In this document: positions 35,520-44,085 of the stretch, piece by piece
Layout of the letters: each line of letters starts with the position of its first letter
Numbering within the stretch: position 1 is the stretch's first letter
Origin: Actinocatenispora thailandica
Lineage (GTDB): Bacteria > Actinomycetota > Actinomycetes > Mycobacteriales > Micromonosporaceae
Direction: 5' to 3'
DNA length: 64,000 bases
Assembly: GCF_016865425.1 (NCBI RefSeq)
Contig: NZ_AP023355.1
Span: forward strand, 620,001 to 684,000
Notes under the pieces: generated by a model
Told to the model about the DNA's origin: nothing
The model's input: the letters and a program-made list of their open reading frames with translations, nothing else
Databases searched by the model: none
Position numbers and translations under genes: made by a program

Positions 35520-36059
35520 TCAGTGGACGAAGCGCAGGTCGGTCAGCGTGCCGGAGGCGACCAGCCCGATGTAGGCGTCGGTCAGCATCAGCGTTCCCAG
35601 CGTGATCCAGGCCCACATCATGTGCCGCGCGTTCAGCACCGAGACCCACATCCACAGCTTGTGCCGGACCGGGTGCCGGGAGAAGTGGTTGAGCCGGCCG
35701 GCGGTGATGTTCCGGCAGGAGTGGCAGGACAGCGTGTAGATCCACAGGCAGACCACGTTGCCGACCAGGATGATGTTGCCCAGCCCGAACCCGAACCCGC
35801 CGCCCTTGCCGTGGAAGGCGAGCACCGCGTCGTAGGTGTTGATCAGCGAGATCAGGATCGCGATGTAGAAGAAGTAGCGGTGGAAGTTCTGCACGATCAG
35901 CGGGAACCGGGTCTCACCGGAGTACTTCTTGTGCGGCTCGGACACCGCGCACGCCGGCGGCGACTGCCAGAACGACCGGTAGTACGCCTTGCGGTAGTAG
36001 TAGCAGGTGAGCCGGAAGCACAGCAGGAACGCCAGGGTGATGATCGCGAACGGGATCAC
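35520..36059 (-). CDS. sdhC: Succinate dehydrogenase membrane anchor, C-terminal part
   Basis: Encodes about 179 residues of the complex II membrane anchor: AFLLCFRLTCYYYRKAYY, then SPPACAVSEPH, NFHRYFFYIAILISLINTYD with a probable haem-ligand His, LSCHSCRNITAGRLNHFSRHP and LNARHMMWAWITLGTLMLTD. Homologous anchors are a single chain of about 270 residues as I recall (mycobacterial Rv0249c); here the N-terminal 94 residues lie in another frame. As written, this part could start at GTG 36059, overlapping the upstream TGA by four bases (GTGA), so two coupled polypeptides remain possible. The simplest reading is a one-base deletion in the C run at 36061-36065. Confidence 0.75.
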   Translation of the reverse strand: MIPFAIITLAFLLCFRLTCYYYRKAYYRSFWQSPPACAVSEPHKKYSGETRFPLIVQNFHRYFFYIAILISLINTYDAVLAFHGKGGGFGFGLGNIILVGNVVCLWIYTLSCHSCRNITAGRLNHFSRHPVRHKLWMWVSVLNARHMMWAWITLGTLMLTDAYIGLVASGTLTDLRFVH

Positions 36060-36340
36060 CGGGGGAACTCCGGCAGCGGGCGGCCGAAGTGCGCCGCCTC
36101 CGGAATGCAGGACTTGCTCAGGCACGGTGACGCGAACGGCGTCAGGTAGTGGTAGGCGGCTACCCAGTAGTCCTTCTGGGTCGCGGCGCGGATCACCGCG
36201 TAGGTCACCCAGACCACCAACCCGATCACGGTGATCAGCGGTTGGAACCACCACCGGTCGGTCCGCAGCGTGCGGGCCGCGATGTTCGCGCGCCGGCCCG
36301 GCCCGGACGGTCGAGTCGGCGGGGTTGCGGTCGTCGTCAT
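36056..36340 (-). CDS. sdhC: Succinate dehydrogenase membrane anchor, N-terminal part
   Basis: A 94-residue frame holding the first membrane helix (WWFQPLITVIGLVVWVTYAVIR) and the loop typical of Sdh1 anchors (HYLTPFASPCLSKSC, then HFGRPLPEFP). It ends in FPR-stop, where adding one C would give FPPVIPFAII and continue into the 35520-36059 part; 94 plus 179 residues equals the usual size of the single-chain family. The ATG has a good ribosome binding site (GGAGAG). The promoter at 36386-36414 lies upstream. Confidence 0.75.
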   Translation of the reverse strand: MTTTATPPTRPSGPGRRANIAARTLRTDRWWFQPLITVIGLVVWVTYAVIRAATQKDYWVAAYHYLTPFASPCLSKSCIPEAAHFGRPLPEFPR

Positions 36341-36385
36341 TGACTCGCTCTCCTGCTCAGCGATGTTGGGCCGCCGACGGCGGCC

Positions 36386-36414
36386 GACTTACGCATCCGA
36401 CAAATGCCCGTCAA
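36386..36414 (-). promoter_or_regulatory. Promoter of the sdh operon
   Basis: Minus-strand TTGACG (36409-36414), a 17-bp spacer and TAAGTC (36386-36391), about 46 bp before the sdhC start. Good match to a sigma-70 type promoter with a short leader containing the sdhC ribosome binding site. Confidence 0.65.
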
Positions 36415-36631
36415 TGCGTGCATACGCGGCCATACGTTACGCCGCGCGATCATCGGTGTGTGCGCAGGAGTGTCCCGCGTTGACAACTGAATCGGAAGAC
36501 CCGAGGTAACGATCATCGGACCGGGACGGCCTCGGCGGTTCAGTTGATCTTGGGAGGTATCGACGATCGGCAACGCACAGTGAGCGCGGCCGGCAACCCG
36601 GTCGAGGCCCCGGCGGCGCCGCTGGGTACCG

Positions 36632-36925
36632 TCAACCCGGCGTGTCGAGCAGGTGGTCGATGGTCGCGGCGAGTCGCAGGTCGGCTTCGGTCACTCCGCC
36701 CGATGAGTGCGTGACCAGGGTGAACGTGATGGTCGTCCAGCGGATGTCGATGTCCGGATGATGTCCGGCGGCCTCCGCCGCCGCGGCCACCGAGTCGACG
36801 GCGCGGATGCCGGAGAGGAAATCCGGCGCGGTGTAGCTACGCGTAATCTCTGTGGTGTCGCCGTGCCAGGCCGGTAGGGCCAGGAGCCCATCGGCGACCT
36901 GCTGAGCGGATAGTAGGGTCCCCAT
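36632..36925 (-). CDS. phhB: Pterin-4a-carbinolamine dehydratase
   Basis: A 97-residue enzyme, normal size for the family, which dehydrates 4a-hydroxytetrahydrobiopterin. It has LPAWHGDTTEITRSY, FLSGIRAVDSVAAAAEAAGHHPDID and WTTITFTLVTHSSGGVTEADL; the H-H-P-D motif with following W supplies the active site. The ATG at 36925 fits the family N-terminus; a longer frame to 36961 does not. No phenylalanine hydroxylase gene is nearby, so its pterin substrate may be a molybdopterin-related or recycling role. Confidence 0.9.
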   Translation of the reverse strand: MGTLLSAQQVADGLLALPAWHGDTTEITRSYTAPDFLSGIRAVDSVAAAAEAAGHHPDIDIRWTTITFTLVTHSSGGVTEADLRLAATIDHLLDTPG

Positions 36926-37270
36926 GTGCGCAACGGTGCGACTCACGGCGGTCGGAGGCAAGCGGATCGCCGATACCAGAGTCTGGGATTTGGCTGGACA
37001 GCCGATCCCGGTGTCGCACCAACGGCTCGTCCCGGCCGCGCGGATCAGGCGAAACTTCGCGTCTGTCCTGCGTCACAGTCCCCCGCGGTTACGCGTTCCG
37101 GTCACTTGTTACCAACCTGATGCCGCCGGGAATTCAAAACGGGCGCCAACCATAGATAGTTTCGCGTCGAAGTCGGGGCGCAGCAGCATGCTCGGACGGG
37201 ATCCCCAGCCGCCGGAAGGAAGGCGGTTCGGCGAGTCTGGATCCGGTCCAGCCCGGAGGGAGCAGATTCG
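36926..37270. other. Divergent intergenic region, 345 bp
   Basis: Lies between the PCD gene (minus) and the permease operon (plus). A small hairpin (GGGAT/ATCCC, 36985-37009) and an AT-rich patch around 37128-37165 (with CATAGATAG, a possible -10) are seen. A ribosome binding site GGAGGGAG precedes the permease start. No gene was found. Confidence 0.5.
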
Positions 37271-38317
37271 ATGACGCAGACCCCGTTGGGTCCTCACGAC
37301 CAGGCGGAGCCGCCAGGCGGCGGCATCGCGGTCGGTGAGGTGCCCGCCGTCGAGGACGGCGACAGCACCGCGGGTACGGCGGGCGCCGCCATCGTCGGCC
37401 GGTCTCCGGGCCAACTCGCCTGGATCCGGCTCAAGCGCGACCGCGTGGCACTCGTCAGTGGCATCGTGCTCGTGATCATGTTCGTGTTGGCCATCGCCGC
37501 GCCACTGATTTCCAAGCTCTACGGGGCGAACGCCACCGACCAGCACTCCGACCTGCTGGACACGTCGGGCTACCCGCTGGGCTACCTGGGTGGCATCAGC
37601 GGCTCGCACTGGCTCGGCCTGGAGCCGCAGCTCGGCCGCGACGTGCTGATGCAGCTGATCTACGGGATGCGCACCTCGCTGGTGATCGCCTTCCTGGCCG
37701 CGATCATCACGATCTCGATCGGCATCATCATCGGCATCGTGGCCGGCTACGCCGGCGGCATCATCGACTCGATCATCAACTGGTTCATCGACCTGGTGCT
37801 CGCCTTCCCGTTCTTCATCTTCTGCCTGGCGGCGATCCCGGTCATCACGAACAAGGTGTACGGCGAGCGGGGCGACGTCTCGGCGCTGTTCCGGGTCGGG
37901 CTGATCATCGGGGTGTTCGCCTGCTTCAGCTGGACCTACCCGGCCCGGCTGGTCCGCGGTCAGGTGCTGTCGCTGCGCGAGCGCGAGTTCGTCGAGGCGG
38001 CCCGGGCGGCCGGCGCCGGCATGGGCCACATCCTGTTCCGCCAGCTGCTGCCGAACATCTGGGCGCCGATCCTGGTGGTCTTCTCGCTCAACGTGCCGCA
38101 GTTCATCACCGGTGAGGCGGCGTTGTCGTTCCTGAACATCGGCGTGGTCGAACCAACACCAGACCTAGGCCGCATGATCAACAACGGGACGACGTTCCTG
38201 CAGACCGACCCGTTCTACACGATGGTCTCCGGCGCCACGATCCTCATCCTGGTACTGGCGTTCAACCTGTTCGGCGACTCCGTGCGAGACGCCCTCGACC
38301 CGAAGTCGTCTCGATGA
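37271..38317 (+). CDS. Peptide/nickel-type ABC permease, DppC-like
   Basis: A 348-residue inner-membrane permease of the DppC/OppC type. A proline- and glycine-rich N-terminal 45 residues precede the first helix (VALVSGIVLVIMFVLAIAAP). The TM domain has five further helices and the EAA motif EFVEAARAAGAGMGHILFRQLLPNI, which docks the ATPase. Substrates are oligopeptides, nickel or sugars; they cannot be told from this. GGAGGGAG before the ATG is a strong ribosome binding site. Its stop overlaps a 31-codon frame at 38314, and a DppB-like permease follows. No ATPase gene is in the window. Confidence 0.93.
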   Translation: MTQTPLGPHDQAEPPGGGIAVGEVPAVEDGDSTAGTAGAAIVGRSPGQLAWIRLKRDRVALVSGIVLVIMFVLAIAAPLISKLYGANATDQHSDLLDTSGYPLGYLGGISGSHWLGLEPQLGRDVLMQLIYGMRTSLVIAFLAAIITISIGIIIGIVAGYAGGIIDSIINWFIDLVLAFPFFIFCLAAIPVITNKVYGERGDVSALFRVGLIIGVFACFSWTYPARLVRGQVLSLREREFVEAARAAGAGMGHILFRQLLPNIWAPILVVFSLNVPQFITGEAALSFLNIGVVEPTPDLGRMINNGTTFLQTDPFYTMVSGATILILVLAFNLFGDSVRDALDPKSSR

Positions 38318-38409
38318 GCGCGCCGGCAGGCCTGCTCGCCGCGGTGGTGGCGAGCACCGAGGTCCCGGCGCCGGACGGCGCGAAGAACCCTGATCGGCAA
38401 GGTGTGTGA
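38314..38409 (+). CDS. Possible 31-residue coupling peptide between permease genes
   Basis: The frame begins ATGA, overlapping the stop of the DppC-like gene by four bases, and ends TGATG, overlapping the ATG of the DppB-like gene by one. It reads MSAPAGLLAAVVASTEV and then a polar tail (KNPDRQGV). If translated it would let ribosomes move from one permease to the next; it may equally be chance, as no family is known to me. Confidence 0.35.
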   Translation: MSAPAGLLAAVVASTEVPAPDGAKNPDRQGV

Positions 38410-39398
38410 TGGCTCGGTATTTGATCAGGCGGGTCCTGCTCGCCGTGCTGACGATGTTCGCCGTCAGCATCGTGACGTTCCTGCTGTTCTTTGCGGTGCC
38501 GACGTCCCCGGCGTACGTCATGTGTGGCAAGCAGTGCGATGCGCACGCGATCGCGCAGACCGAGCACCGGTTGGGGCTCGATCAGCCGACCTACGTGCAG
38601 TACGGCCAGTTCATGAAGGGGATGGTCGCCGGCCGGACGTACGGCACGGGCGATCTCGCGGTGAAGTGTCCGGCGCCGTGCCTGGGTTTCTCGTTCCGTA
38701 CCAACGAGCCGGTCACCGACATCATCAAGCGCACCCTGCCGGTGACGGTGTCGATCGTGGTCGGTGCGACCGTGCTGCAGCTGGTGCTCGGCGTGGGGTT
38801 GGGGATGATCTCGGCGTTGCGCCGGGGCACCGCGTTCGACAAGGCGGCGGTGGGCGTGAGCCTCGTCGGTGCGTCGATGCAGATCTACTTCTTCGGCCCC
38901 ATCCTGTTGCTCCTGTTCGTGTACACGATGCACCTGTTACCCAACCCTGGGTACACTTCGCCGTTCGAGGATCCCGGCCAGTGGTTCATGCAGATGCTGC
39001 TGCCGTGGGTGACGTTGGGCTTCCTGAACTCGGCGATCTTCGCCCGGCTGTCCCGGGCGCAGATGCTGGAGACGCTCTCGGAGGACTTCGTCCGCACGGC
39101 CCGGGCGAAGGGCCTGACCAAGTGGCGGGTGTACGGTCGGCACGCGTTGCGGGCGGCGATCACCCCGATCGTCACCACGGCCGGGCTCTACTTCGGTGCC
39201 TCGTTGGGCGGGGCGGTGATCACCGAGACGGTGTTCGGTGTCAACGGCCTGGGCCGCACCGCGGTGCAGGCGGTGAACGACCTGAACCTCCCGGTCGTGA
39301 TGGCCACGGTGTTGTTGGCGGCCTTCTTCATCATCCTGCTCAACATCGTGGTCGACATGCTGTATTCGGTGATCGACCCGCGGGTCCGGTTGATCTGA
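38409..39398 (+). CDS. Peptide/nickel-type ABC permease, DppB-like
   Basis: A 329-residue permease of the DppB type with six helices. The N-terminus is MARYLIRRVLLAVLTMFAVS, typical of the family, and the EAA motif is EDFVRTARAKGLTKWRVYGRHALR. A cysteine-rich loop (VMCGKQCDAHA, then VKCPAPCLG) between helices 1 and 2 is unusual. It would form the membrane channel with the DppC-like protein. ATG at 38409 follows the overlapping small frame; a GTG at 38406 is also in frame. Confidence 0.93.
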   Translation: MARYLIRRVLLAVLTMFAVSIVTFLLFFAVPTSPAYVMCGKQCDAHAIAQTEHRLGLDQPTYVQYGQFMKGMVAGRTYGTGDLAVKCPAPCLGFSFRTNEPVTDIIKRTLPVTVSIVVGATVLQLVLGVGLGMISALRRGTAFDKAAVGVSLVGASMQIYFFGPILLLLFVYTMHLLPNPGYTSPFEDPGQWFMQMLLPWVTLGFLNSAIFARLSRAQMLETLSEDFVRTARAKGLTKWRVYGRHALRAAITPIVTTAGLYFGASLGGAVITETVFGVNGLGRTAVQAVNDLNLPVVMATVLLAAFFIILLNIVVDMLYSVIDPRVRLI

Positions 39399-39642
39399 CG
39401 TGGTCGCCCGGTGTGGGCGGGGTCCGACCCCGTGACCCGTTCCGGGCACCCGCTAGGCCGCGCTGAGACCGTGTCGTTGCGTGCTCGTGACCGGCCGGCC
39501 TGGCAATGTGACTAAGTTCCCTGTGAAACAGCCTTGTCGGCGGTTCTTCTCCCGTGCCTTCGGGAGTGCGCCGGGGAGGCACAGCGCCGCCGGTGCGAGC
39601 GTGCTTCAGCCGAGCGGCCAACGAGGTTGCGGAGGTTATGTG

Positions 39643-41394
39643 ATGCGACCAAGGATGGCTGTGGCTGCCGTGGGCGCCATGGTCGTGGTCGCTGCTCTTG
39701 GCGCCTGCTCGAAGAACACGGGCGGTAGCGGCAACGGCGGCAACGAAAACAACGTCACGAAGAACACTGGCGGTATTTCGACCAACCCGAAGGACTCGCA
39801 GGGCCCCGCGCCGGCCGTCGCCGGCGCGAAGAAGGGCGGCGACCTGCAGATCCTGCAGACCAACGACTTCGAGCACCTGGATGGCCAGCGCACCTACGTG
39901 GTGCAGGCCATGTCGGCCGAGCAGCTGTTCTCCCGCACCCTGACGATGTTCAAGCAGGGCAAGAACGGCAAGCTGACGCTGGTCGGCGACCTGGCCACCG
40001 GGCCGGGCAAGGACCTCGACGGCAACAAGTGCATGAACTGGGAGTACACCCTCAAGGACGGCCTCAAGTACGAGGACGGCTCCGCGATCACCGCCAAGGA
40101 CGTGGCGTACGGGATCTCCCGGTCGTTCTCGTCGCAGATCGCCGAGGGCCCGCACTACCTGGCGCAGTGGCTGTCGGGCGAGTCGGTGTACAACAAGACC
40201 TACAAGGGCCCCTACAACGGCGGTGCCGACATTGCCCCGGGCCTGGAGGTCAAGGGCGACAAGACGCTGCTGTTCCACTTCAAGGCGCCGCACTGCGACC
40301 TGCCGTTCGCGCTGCAGCTGCCGACCTCGGTGCCGGTGCCGAAGGCGCAGGACAAGGGCGCGAAGTACGACCTGCACCCGTTCTCCTCCGGTCCGTACAA
40401 GATCAAGACGTACAACCGGGGCAGCAAGCTGGTCCTGGAGCGCAACAAGTACTGGGACCCGAAGACCGACCCGATCCGGCACGCCTACCCGAACACGATC
40501 ACCTACACGTTCGGTCCGACGGACACCACCGAGACCAACCGGATGATCGCGGACGCCGGCCCGGACCAGTACGCGGTGGCGCAGGAGAACGTGCCGCAGG
40601 CACTGGTGCCCAAGGTGACCGGTAACGCGAGCCTGAAGGACCGGACCATCAGCGGCCAGGGCCCGTTCGTCTACTACATGGCGATCAACACCCAGACCGT
40701 GAAGGACCTGAAGGTCCGCCAGGCGATGGCGTACGCCCTGGACCGCAAGTCGATCATCCAGACGGTCGGCGGCTCCGCGCTGGCCACGCCGGCGACGACG
40801 TTGATGTCGCCGACGGTGATCGGCTGGAAGAACTACAACACGTTCAACGGCGGCGAGAGCGGCAACCCGACGAAGGCCAAGGAACTGCTGGCCGGGAAGA
40901 AGCCGAAGCTGATCTTCGGCTACCGCAACAACCCGTGGGGCCAGCGGATCGCGCCGGCGGTGCAGCAGTCGTTCCAGAAGGCGGGCTTCCAGGTCGTGCT
41001 GAAGCCGGTCGACCCGGAGAACTACTTCACCGAGCTGGGCCGCAAGGACAACCCGTTCGACTTCTACATCACCGACTGGGCGGCCGACTGGCCGACCGGT
41101 GCGGCGGTGATGCCGGTGCTGACCGACGGTCGCACCATCCAGCCGAACGGCAACAACGACGTGTCGTACTACAACAACGACGCGTACAACCAGAAGCTGG
41201 ACGCCGCGAGCAAGCTGCCGTCGGACAAGTCCGCGGCGGAGTGGGCGAAGCTGGACCAGGAGTGGTCCCAGTTCGCCGCGACCGTTCCGGTGTACTTCAA
41301 CAAGAGCCTGTCGCTGACCGGCTCGAAGGTCGGCGGTGTCGAGCTGTCGACCGACCTGGGTACCAACGTCTACACGAGCGTCTACCTCAAGTAG
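39643..41394 (+). CDS. ABC substrate-binding lipoprotein, family 5, first copy
   Basis: A 583-residue solute-binding lipoprotein. The signal peptide ends in a lipobox (VVVAALGAC), after which comes a serine/glycine/asparagine linker. SBP family 5 features: WEYTLKDGLKYEDGS, DVAYGISRSF, FSSGPYKIKTYNRGSKLVLERN and KYWDPKTDPIRH, then a second lobe with AMAYALDRKSII. It should deliver substrate to the permeases upstream. GGAGG at 39631 supports the ATG at 39643. It ends at a strong terminator. Confidence 0.92.
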   Translation: MRPRMAVAAVGAMVVVAALGACSKNTGGSGNGGNENNVTKNTGGISTNPKDSQGPAPAVAGAKKGGDLQILQTNDFEHLDGQRTYVVQAMSAEQLFSRTLTMFKQGKNGKLTLVGDLATGPGKDLDGNKCMNWEYTLKDGLKYEDGSAITAKDVAYGISRSFSSQIAEGPHYLAQWLSGESVYNKTYKGPYNGGADIAPGLEVKGDKTLLFHFKAPHCDLPFALQLPTSVPVPKAQDKGAKYDLHPFSSGPYKIKTYNRGSKLVLERNKYWDPKTDPIRHAYPNTITYTFGPTDTTETNRMIADAGPDQYAVAQENVPQALVPKVTGNASLKDRTISGQGPFVYYMAINTQTVKDLKVRQAMAYALDRKSIIQTVGGSALATPATTLMSPTVIGWKNYNTFNGGESGNPTKAKELLAGKKPKLIFGYRNNPWGQRIAPAVQQSFQKAGFQVVLKPVDPENYFTELGRKDNPFDFYITDWAADWPTGAAVMPVLTDGRTIQPNGNNDVSYYNNDAYNQKLDAASKLPSDKSAAEWAKLDQEWSQFAATVPVYFNKSLSLTGSKVGGVELSTDLGTNVYTSVYLK

Positions 41395-41723
41395 TCGTAC
41401 CCCGCTTCCGGCGGCGGCCGGTGTCCCTCGCGGACACCGGCCGCCGCTTTTTCGTGCCGGCGCGGTGGCCGGCACCGGCCGGCACGTGCCGGTGTTTTTC
41501 AGCTTCACTTAAGATGATGAAAGTTTCCTTCTATCAAGTTGAGACGCGCTCGTTGTTCCGCCGTGACGTTCATCGCCGGATTCGCCGCTAATTTCACTGG
41601 TCATGGCCGGCGGCGTGGCCTGCGCCATAAAGCCCGGTACACCCCCGTACCGGGCCGGCTCCCGGGGCGTGGCGCTCGCGCCCGCACCGGCTCGTACGAA
41701 CGATCGGCGAGCGGGAGGAACGG
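41395..41723. other. Intergenic region between the two binding-protein genes, 329 bp
   Basis: Contains the terminator (41411-41452), then an AT-rich patch (41493-41545) with TAAGAT at 41510-41515, a possible -10, so the second binding-protein gene probably has its own promoter. No gene was found. Confidence 0.6.
41411..41452 (+). terminator. Rho-independent terminator after the first binding protein
   Basis: A 16-bp perfect GC-rich stem (41411-41426 with 41432-41447), a five-base loop and TTTTT (41448-41452). The clearest terminator in the window; it separates the first binding-protein gene from the second. Confidence 0.93.
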
Positions 41724-43472
41724 ATGCGACAACGGATGGCGGTGGCCGTGCTCGGCGCGGTCGCGCTGACGGCGAGCGTCGCGGCGTGCAGCAAGAACAC
41801 CGGCACGGACGCCTCGACCCAGAGCAAGCACAAGCCGCAGAGCAGCACCATCGCGATGGACCCGAAGGACTCGCTGGGCCCGGCGAAGCCGGTACCCGGT
41901 GCGGTGCGCGGCGGCACCTTCCACTACCTGGAGGAGTCCGACTTCGAGCACCTCGACCCGCAGCGCAACTACGTGGTCGACGCGATGTCGATGGACCAGC
42001 TCTACATTCGCACCCTGACGATGTTCTCCGAGACCGGGGACGGCAAGCTGACGCTGGTCGGCGACCTCGCCACCACCCCGGGCAAGGACGTCAAGGGCGA
42101 CTGCACCCAGTGGCGCTACACCCTCAAGGACGGCCTCAAGTACGAGGACGGCAGCCCGATCACCGCCGCCGACGTGGCGTACGGGGTGGCGCGCTCGTTC
42201 TCCCCGACGCTCGGCGAGGGCCCCACCTACATCCAGCGCTGGCTGGCGAACAGCGACGACTACAACGCCACGTACAAGGGGCCGTACGACGGGGGCGCGA
42301 AGACACCACCCGGCGTGACCGTCGACGGCGCCAAGACCATCACGTTCACCTTCGCCAAGCCGCAGTGCGACCTGCCGTTCGCCGCGTCGCTGGGTACCAC
42401 CGCGCCGGTGCCGCCGAGCAAGGACACCGGGACCAAGTACGACCGGCGGCCGTTCGCGTCCGGGCCGTACAAGATCGACAAGTACCTGCGCGGCACCTCG
42501 CTGACGCTGGTGCGCAACAAGTACTGGGATCCGAAGACCGACGCGGTCCGGCACGACTACTTCGACAAGCTGGTCGCCGAGTTCGGCCCGGACAACGTGC
42601 AGCAGACCAACCGGGTGATAGCGAGCAACGGCGACGACGCCTACGCGACGCAGTACGAGAACGTGCCGGCGTCGCTGCTGCCGAAGGTGACCGGCGACGC
42701 GTCGATCAAGAAGCGGATGGTGCAGGGACTGTCGCCGTTCGTCAGCTACCTCGCGATCAACACCCAGCGGGTCACCGACCTGAACACCCGCAAGGCGCTC
42801 AACTACGCCCTGGATCGCGGCGCGTACCTGCAGGCCCGCGGCGGCAACCTGACCGGCCAGCCGGCCACCTCGCTGGAGTCGCCGCTGACCATCGGCTACC
42901 AGAAGTACGACGCCTATCCGGGCGGCGTGCACGGCGACCCGGCGAAGGCGAAGCAACTGCTCGGCGGCAAGAAGCCGAAGCTGGTGTACGCCTACTCCAA
43001 CATCTCCGCCAACCAGGCCACCGCCGTGGTCATCAAGAACTCGCTGGAGCGCGCCGGTTTCCAGATCGTGCTGAAGCCGGTCGACAGCTCCAACTACTAC
43101 GACAACATCGGCACCAAGACCAACCCGTACGACCTGTACATCAACACCTGGGCGGCGGACTGGCCGAGCGGTTCGTCGATCATCGCGCCGCTGTTCAACG
43201 GCAACACGATCCGGGCCAAGGGCAACAAGGACTACTCGTACCTGAACGAGCCGGATGTCAACGCGCAGATCGAGAAGCTCGTCGCGCAGCACGCCGAGGA
43301 AGCGGCGCCGGCCTGGGCCAAGCTGGACGAGACGATCATGACGAAGTACGCCCCGGTGGTGCCCATCATCAACACGTCGAACGTGACGCTGTCCGGCACC
43401 AAGTGCAAGAACGTCGTGCTCAGCCAGGTGCTCGGCACGCCCATCTTCTACAACGTCTACCTGACCACCTGA
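41724..43472 (+). CDS. ABC substrate-binding lipoprotein, family 5, second copy
   Basis: A 582-residue paralogue of the 39643 gene along its whole length, e.g. ADVAYGVARSFSPTLGEGP for DVAYGISRSF and SGPYKIDKYLRGTSL. It has a lipobox (VALTASVAAC). The N-terminus is the same (MRQRMAV versus MRPRMAV), so this is a tandem duplication followed by divergence. It is separated by a terminator and has its own upstream region; it probably widens the substrate range of the same permeases. GGGAGGAACGG before the ATG supports the start. Confidence 0.92.
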   Translation: MRQRMAVAVLGAVALTASVAACSKNTGTDASTQSKHKPQSSTIAMDPKDSLGPAKPVPGAVRGGTFHYLEESDFEHLDPQRNYVVDAMSMDQLYIRTLTMFSETGDGKLTLVGDLATTPGKDVKGDCTQWRYTLKDGLKYEDGSPITAADVAYGVARSFSPTLGEGPTYIQRWLANSDDYNATYKGPYDGGAKTPPGVTVDGAKTITFTFAKPQCDLPFAASLGTTAPVPPSKDTGTKYDRRPFASGPYKIDKYLRGTSLTLVRNKYWDPKTDAVRHDYFDKLVAEFGPDNVQQTNRVIASNGDDAYATQYENVPASLLPKVTGDASIKKRMVQGLSPFVSYLAINTQRVTDLNTRKALNYALDRGAYLQARGGNLTGQPATSLESPLTIGYQKYDAYPGGVHGDPAKAKQLLGGKKPKLVYAYSNISANQATAVVIKNSLERAGFQIVLKPVDSSNYYDNIGTKTNPYDLYINTWAADWPSGSSIIAPLFNGNTIRAKGNKDYSYLNEPDVNAQIEKLVAQHAEEAAPAWAKLDETIMTKYAPVVPIINTSNVTLSGTKCKNVVLSQVLGTPIFYNVYLTT

Positions 43473-43698
43473 CCCGGCGAGGTGGCCGCCTCCGCCCGTA
43501 CCGCCGAGCCCCGCAGCGGCGGAGGTGGCCGCCGGCCGGGTGCGGCCGGGCGCGGCCGGGCTCGGCGCCGCGAGGCTCGGGGCACCGGGATGCGCCGGGG
43601 AACGCCCCGGCCTCGGGGAGCGCTGCGGCGTCGGGCAGCGCAGCGTGCAGCTCCGGCGTCGGGCAGCGGGCTCGGGGTGTCGGGCGGCGCGGGGCGCC

Positions 43699-44085
43699 TC
43701 AGGAGCTCAGCAGCGGGCCGACGTGGTCGATGAACTCCGCGACCTCGAAGCCGAGCTGCTCCCGGTCGCAGTCGGACACGGCGAGGACGGTCAGGCTGAG
43801 CTCGGTGCTGACCGGGGTCGCCATCAGCACGCCCGCGGCCATCTCGACGATCGCCTGCTGGGGCGCCCCGGCGTCCATGCAGCGGCCGGCTCCGTCCGCG
43901 ATGGACAGCAGGCCGGCGCCCACGCTCGCCAGCTGCTCGGCGCGCTGCTCGGGCAGCCCGTTCGAGACGGCGATGGGCACCCCCTCGACCGACGCGAGGA
44001 CGGCGTGGCTCGCGCCGGGGACCCGGTTGACCAGCGCAACGAGTACCGGCCCCAGGCTGCTGGCGGACAGTTCCAGCTCCGTCAC
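43699..44085 (-). CDS. Roadblock/LC7 domain protein (CvnB-like)
   Basis: A 128-residue roadblock/LC7 protein of the kind encoded in actinomycete conservons. It has LVNRVPGASHAVLASVEGVPIAVS, then EQLASVGAGLLSIADGAGRCMDAG and a final SLTVLAVSDCDREQLGFEVA. Such proteins dimerise and regulate a Ras-like GTPase. Here there is no DUF742 or GTPase gene nearby. The start overlaps the stop of the upstream gene by four bases (ATGA), so it is made with the transposase-like protein. Confidence 0.88.
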   Translation of the reverse strand: MTELELSASSLGPVLVALVNRVPGASHAVLASVEGVPIAVSNGLPEQRAEQLASVGAGLLSIADGAGRCMDAGAPQQAIVEMAAGVLMATPVSTELSLTVLAVSDCDREQLGFEVAEFIDHVGPLLSS

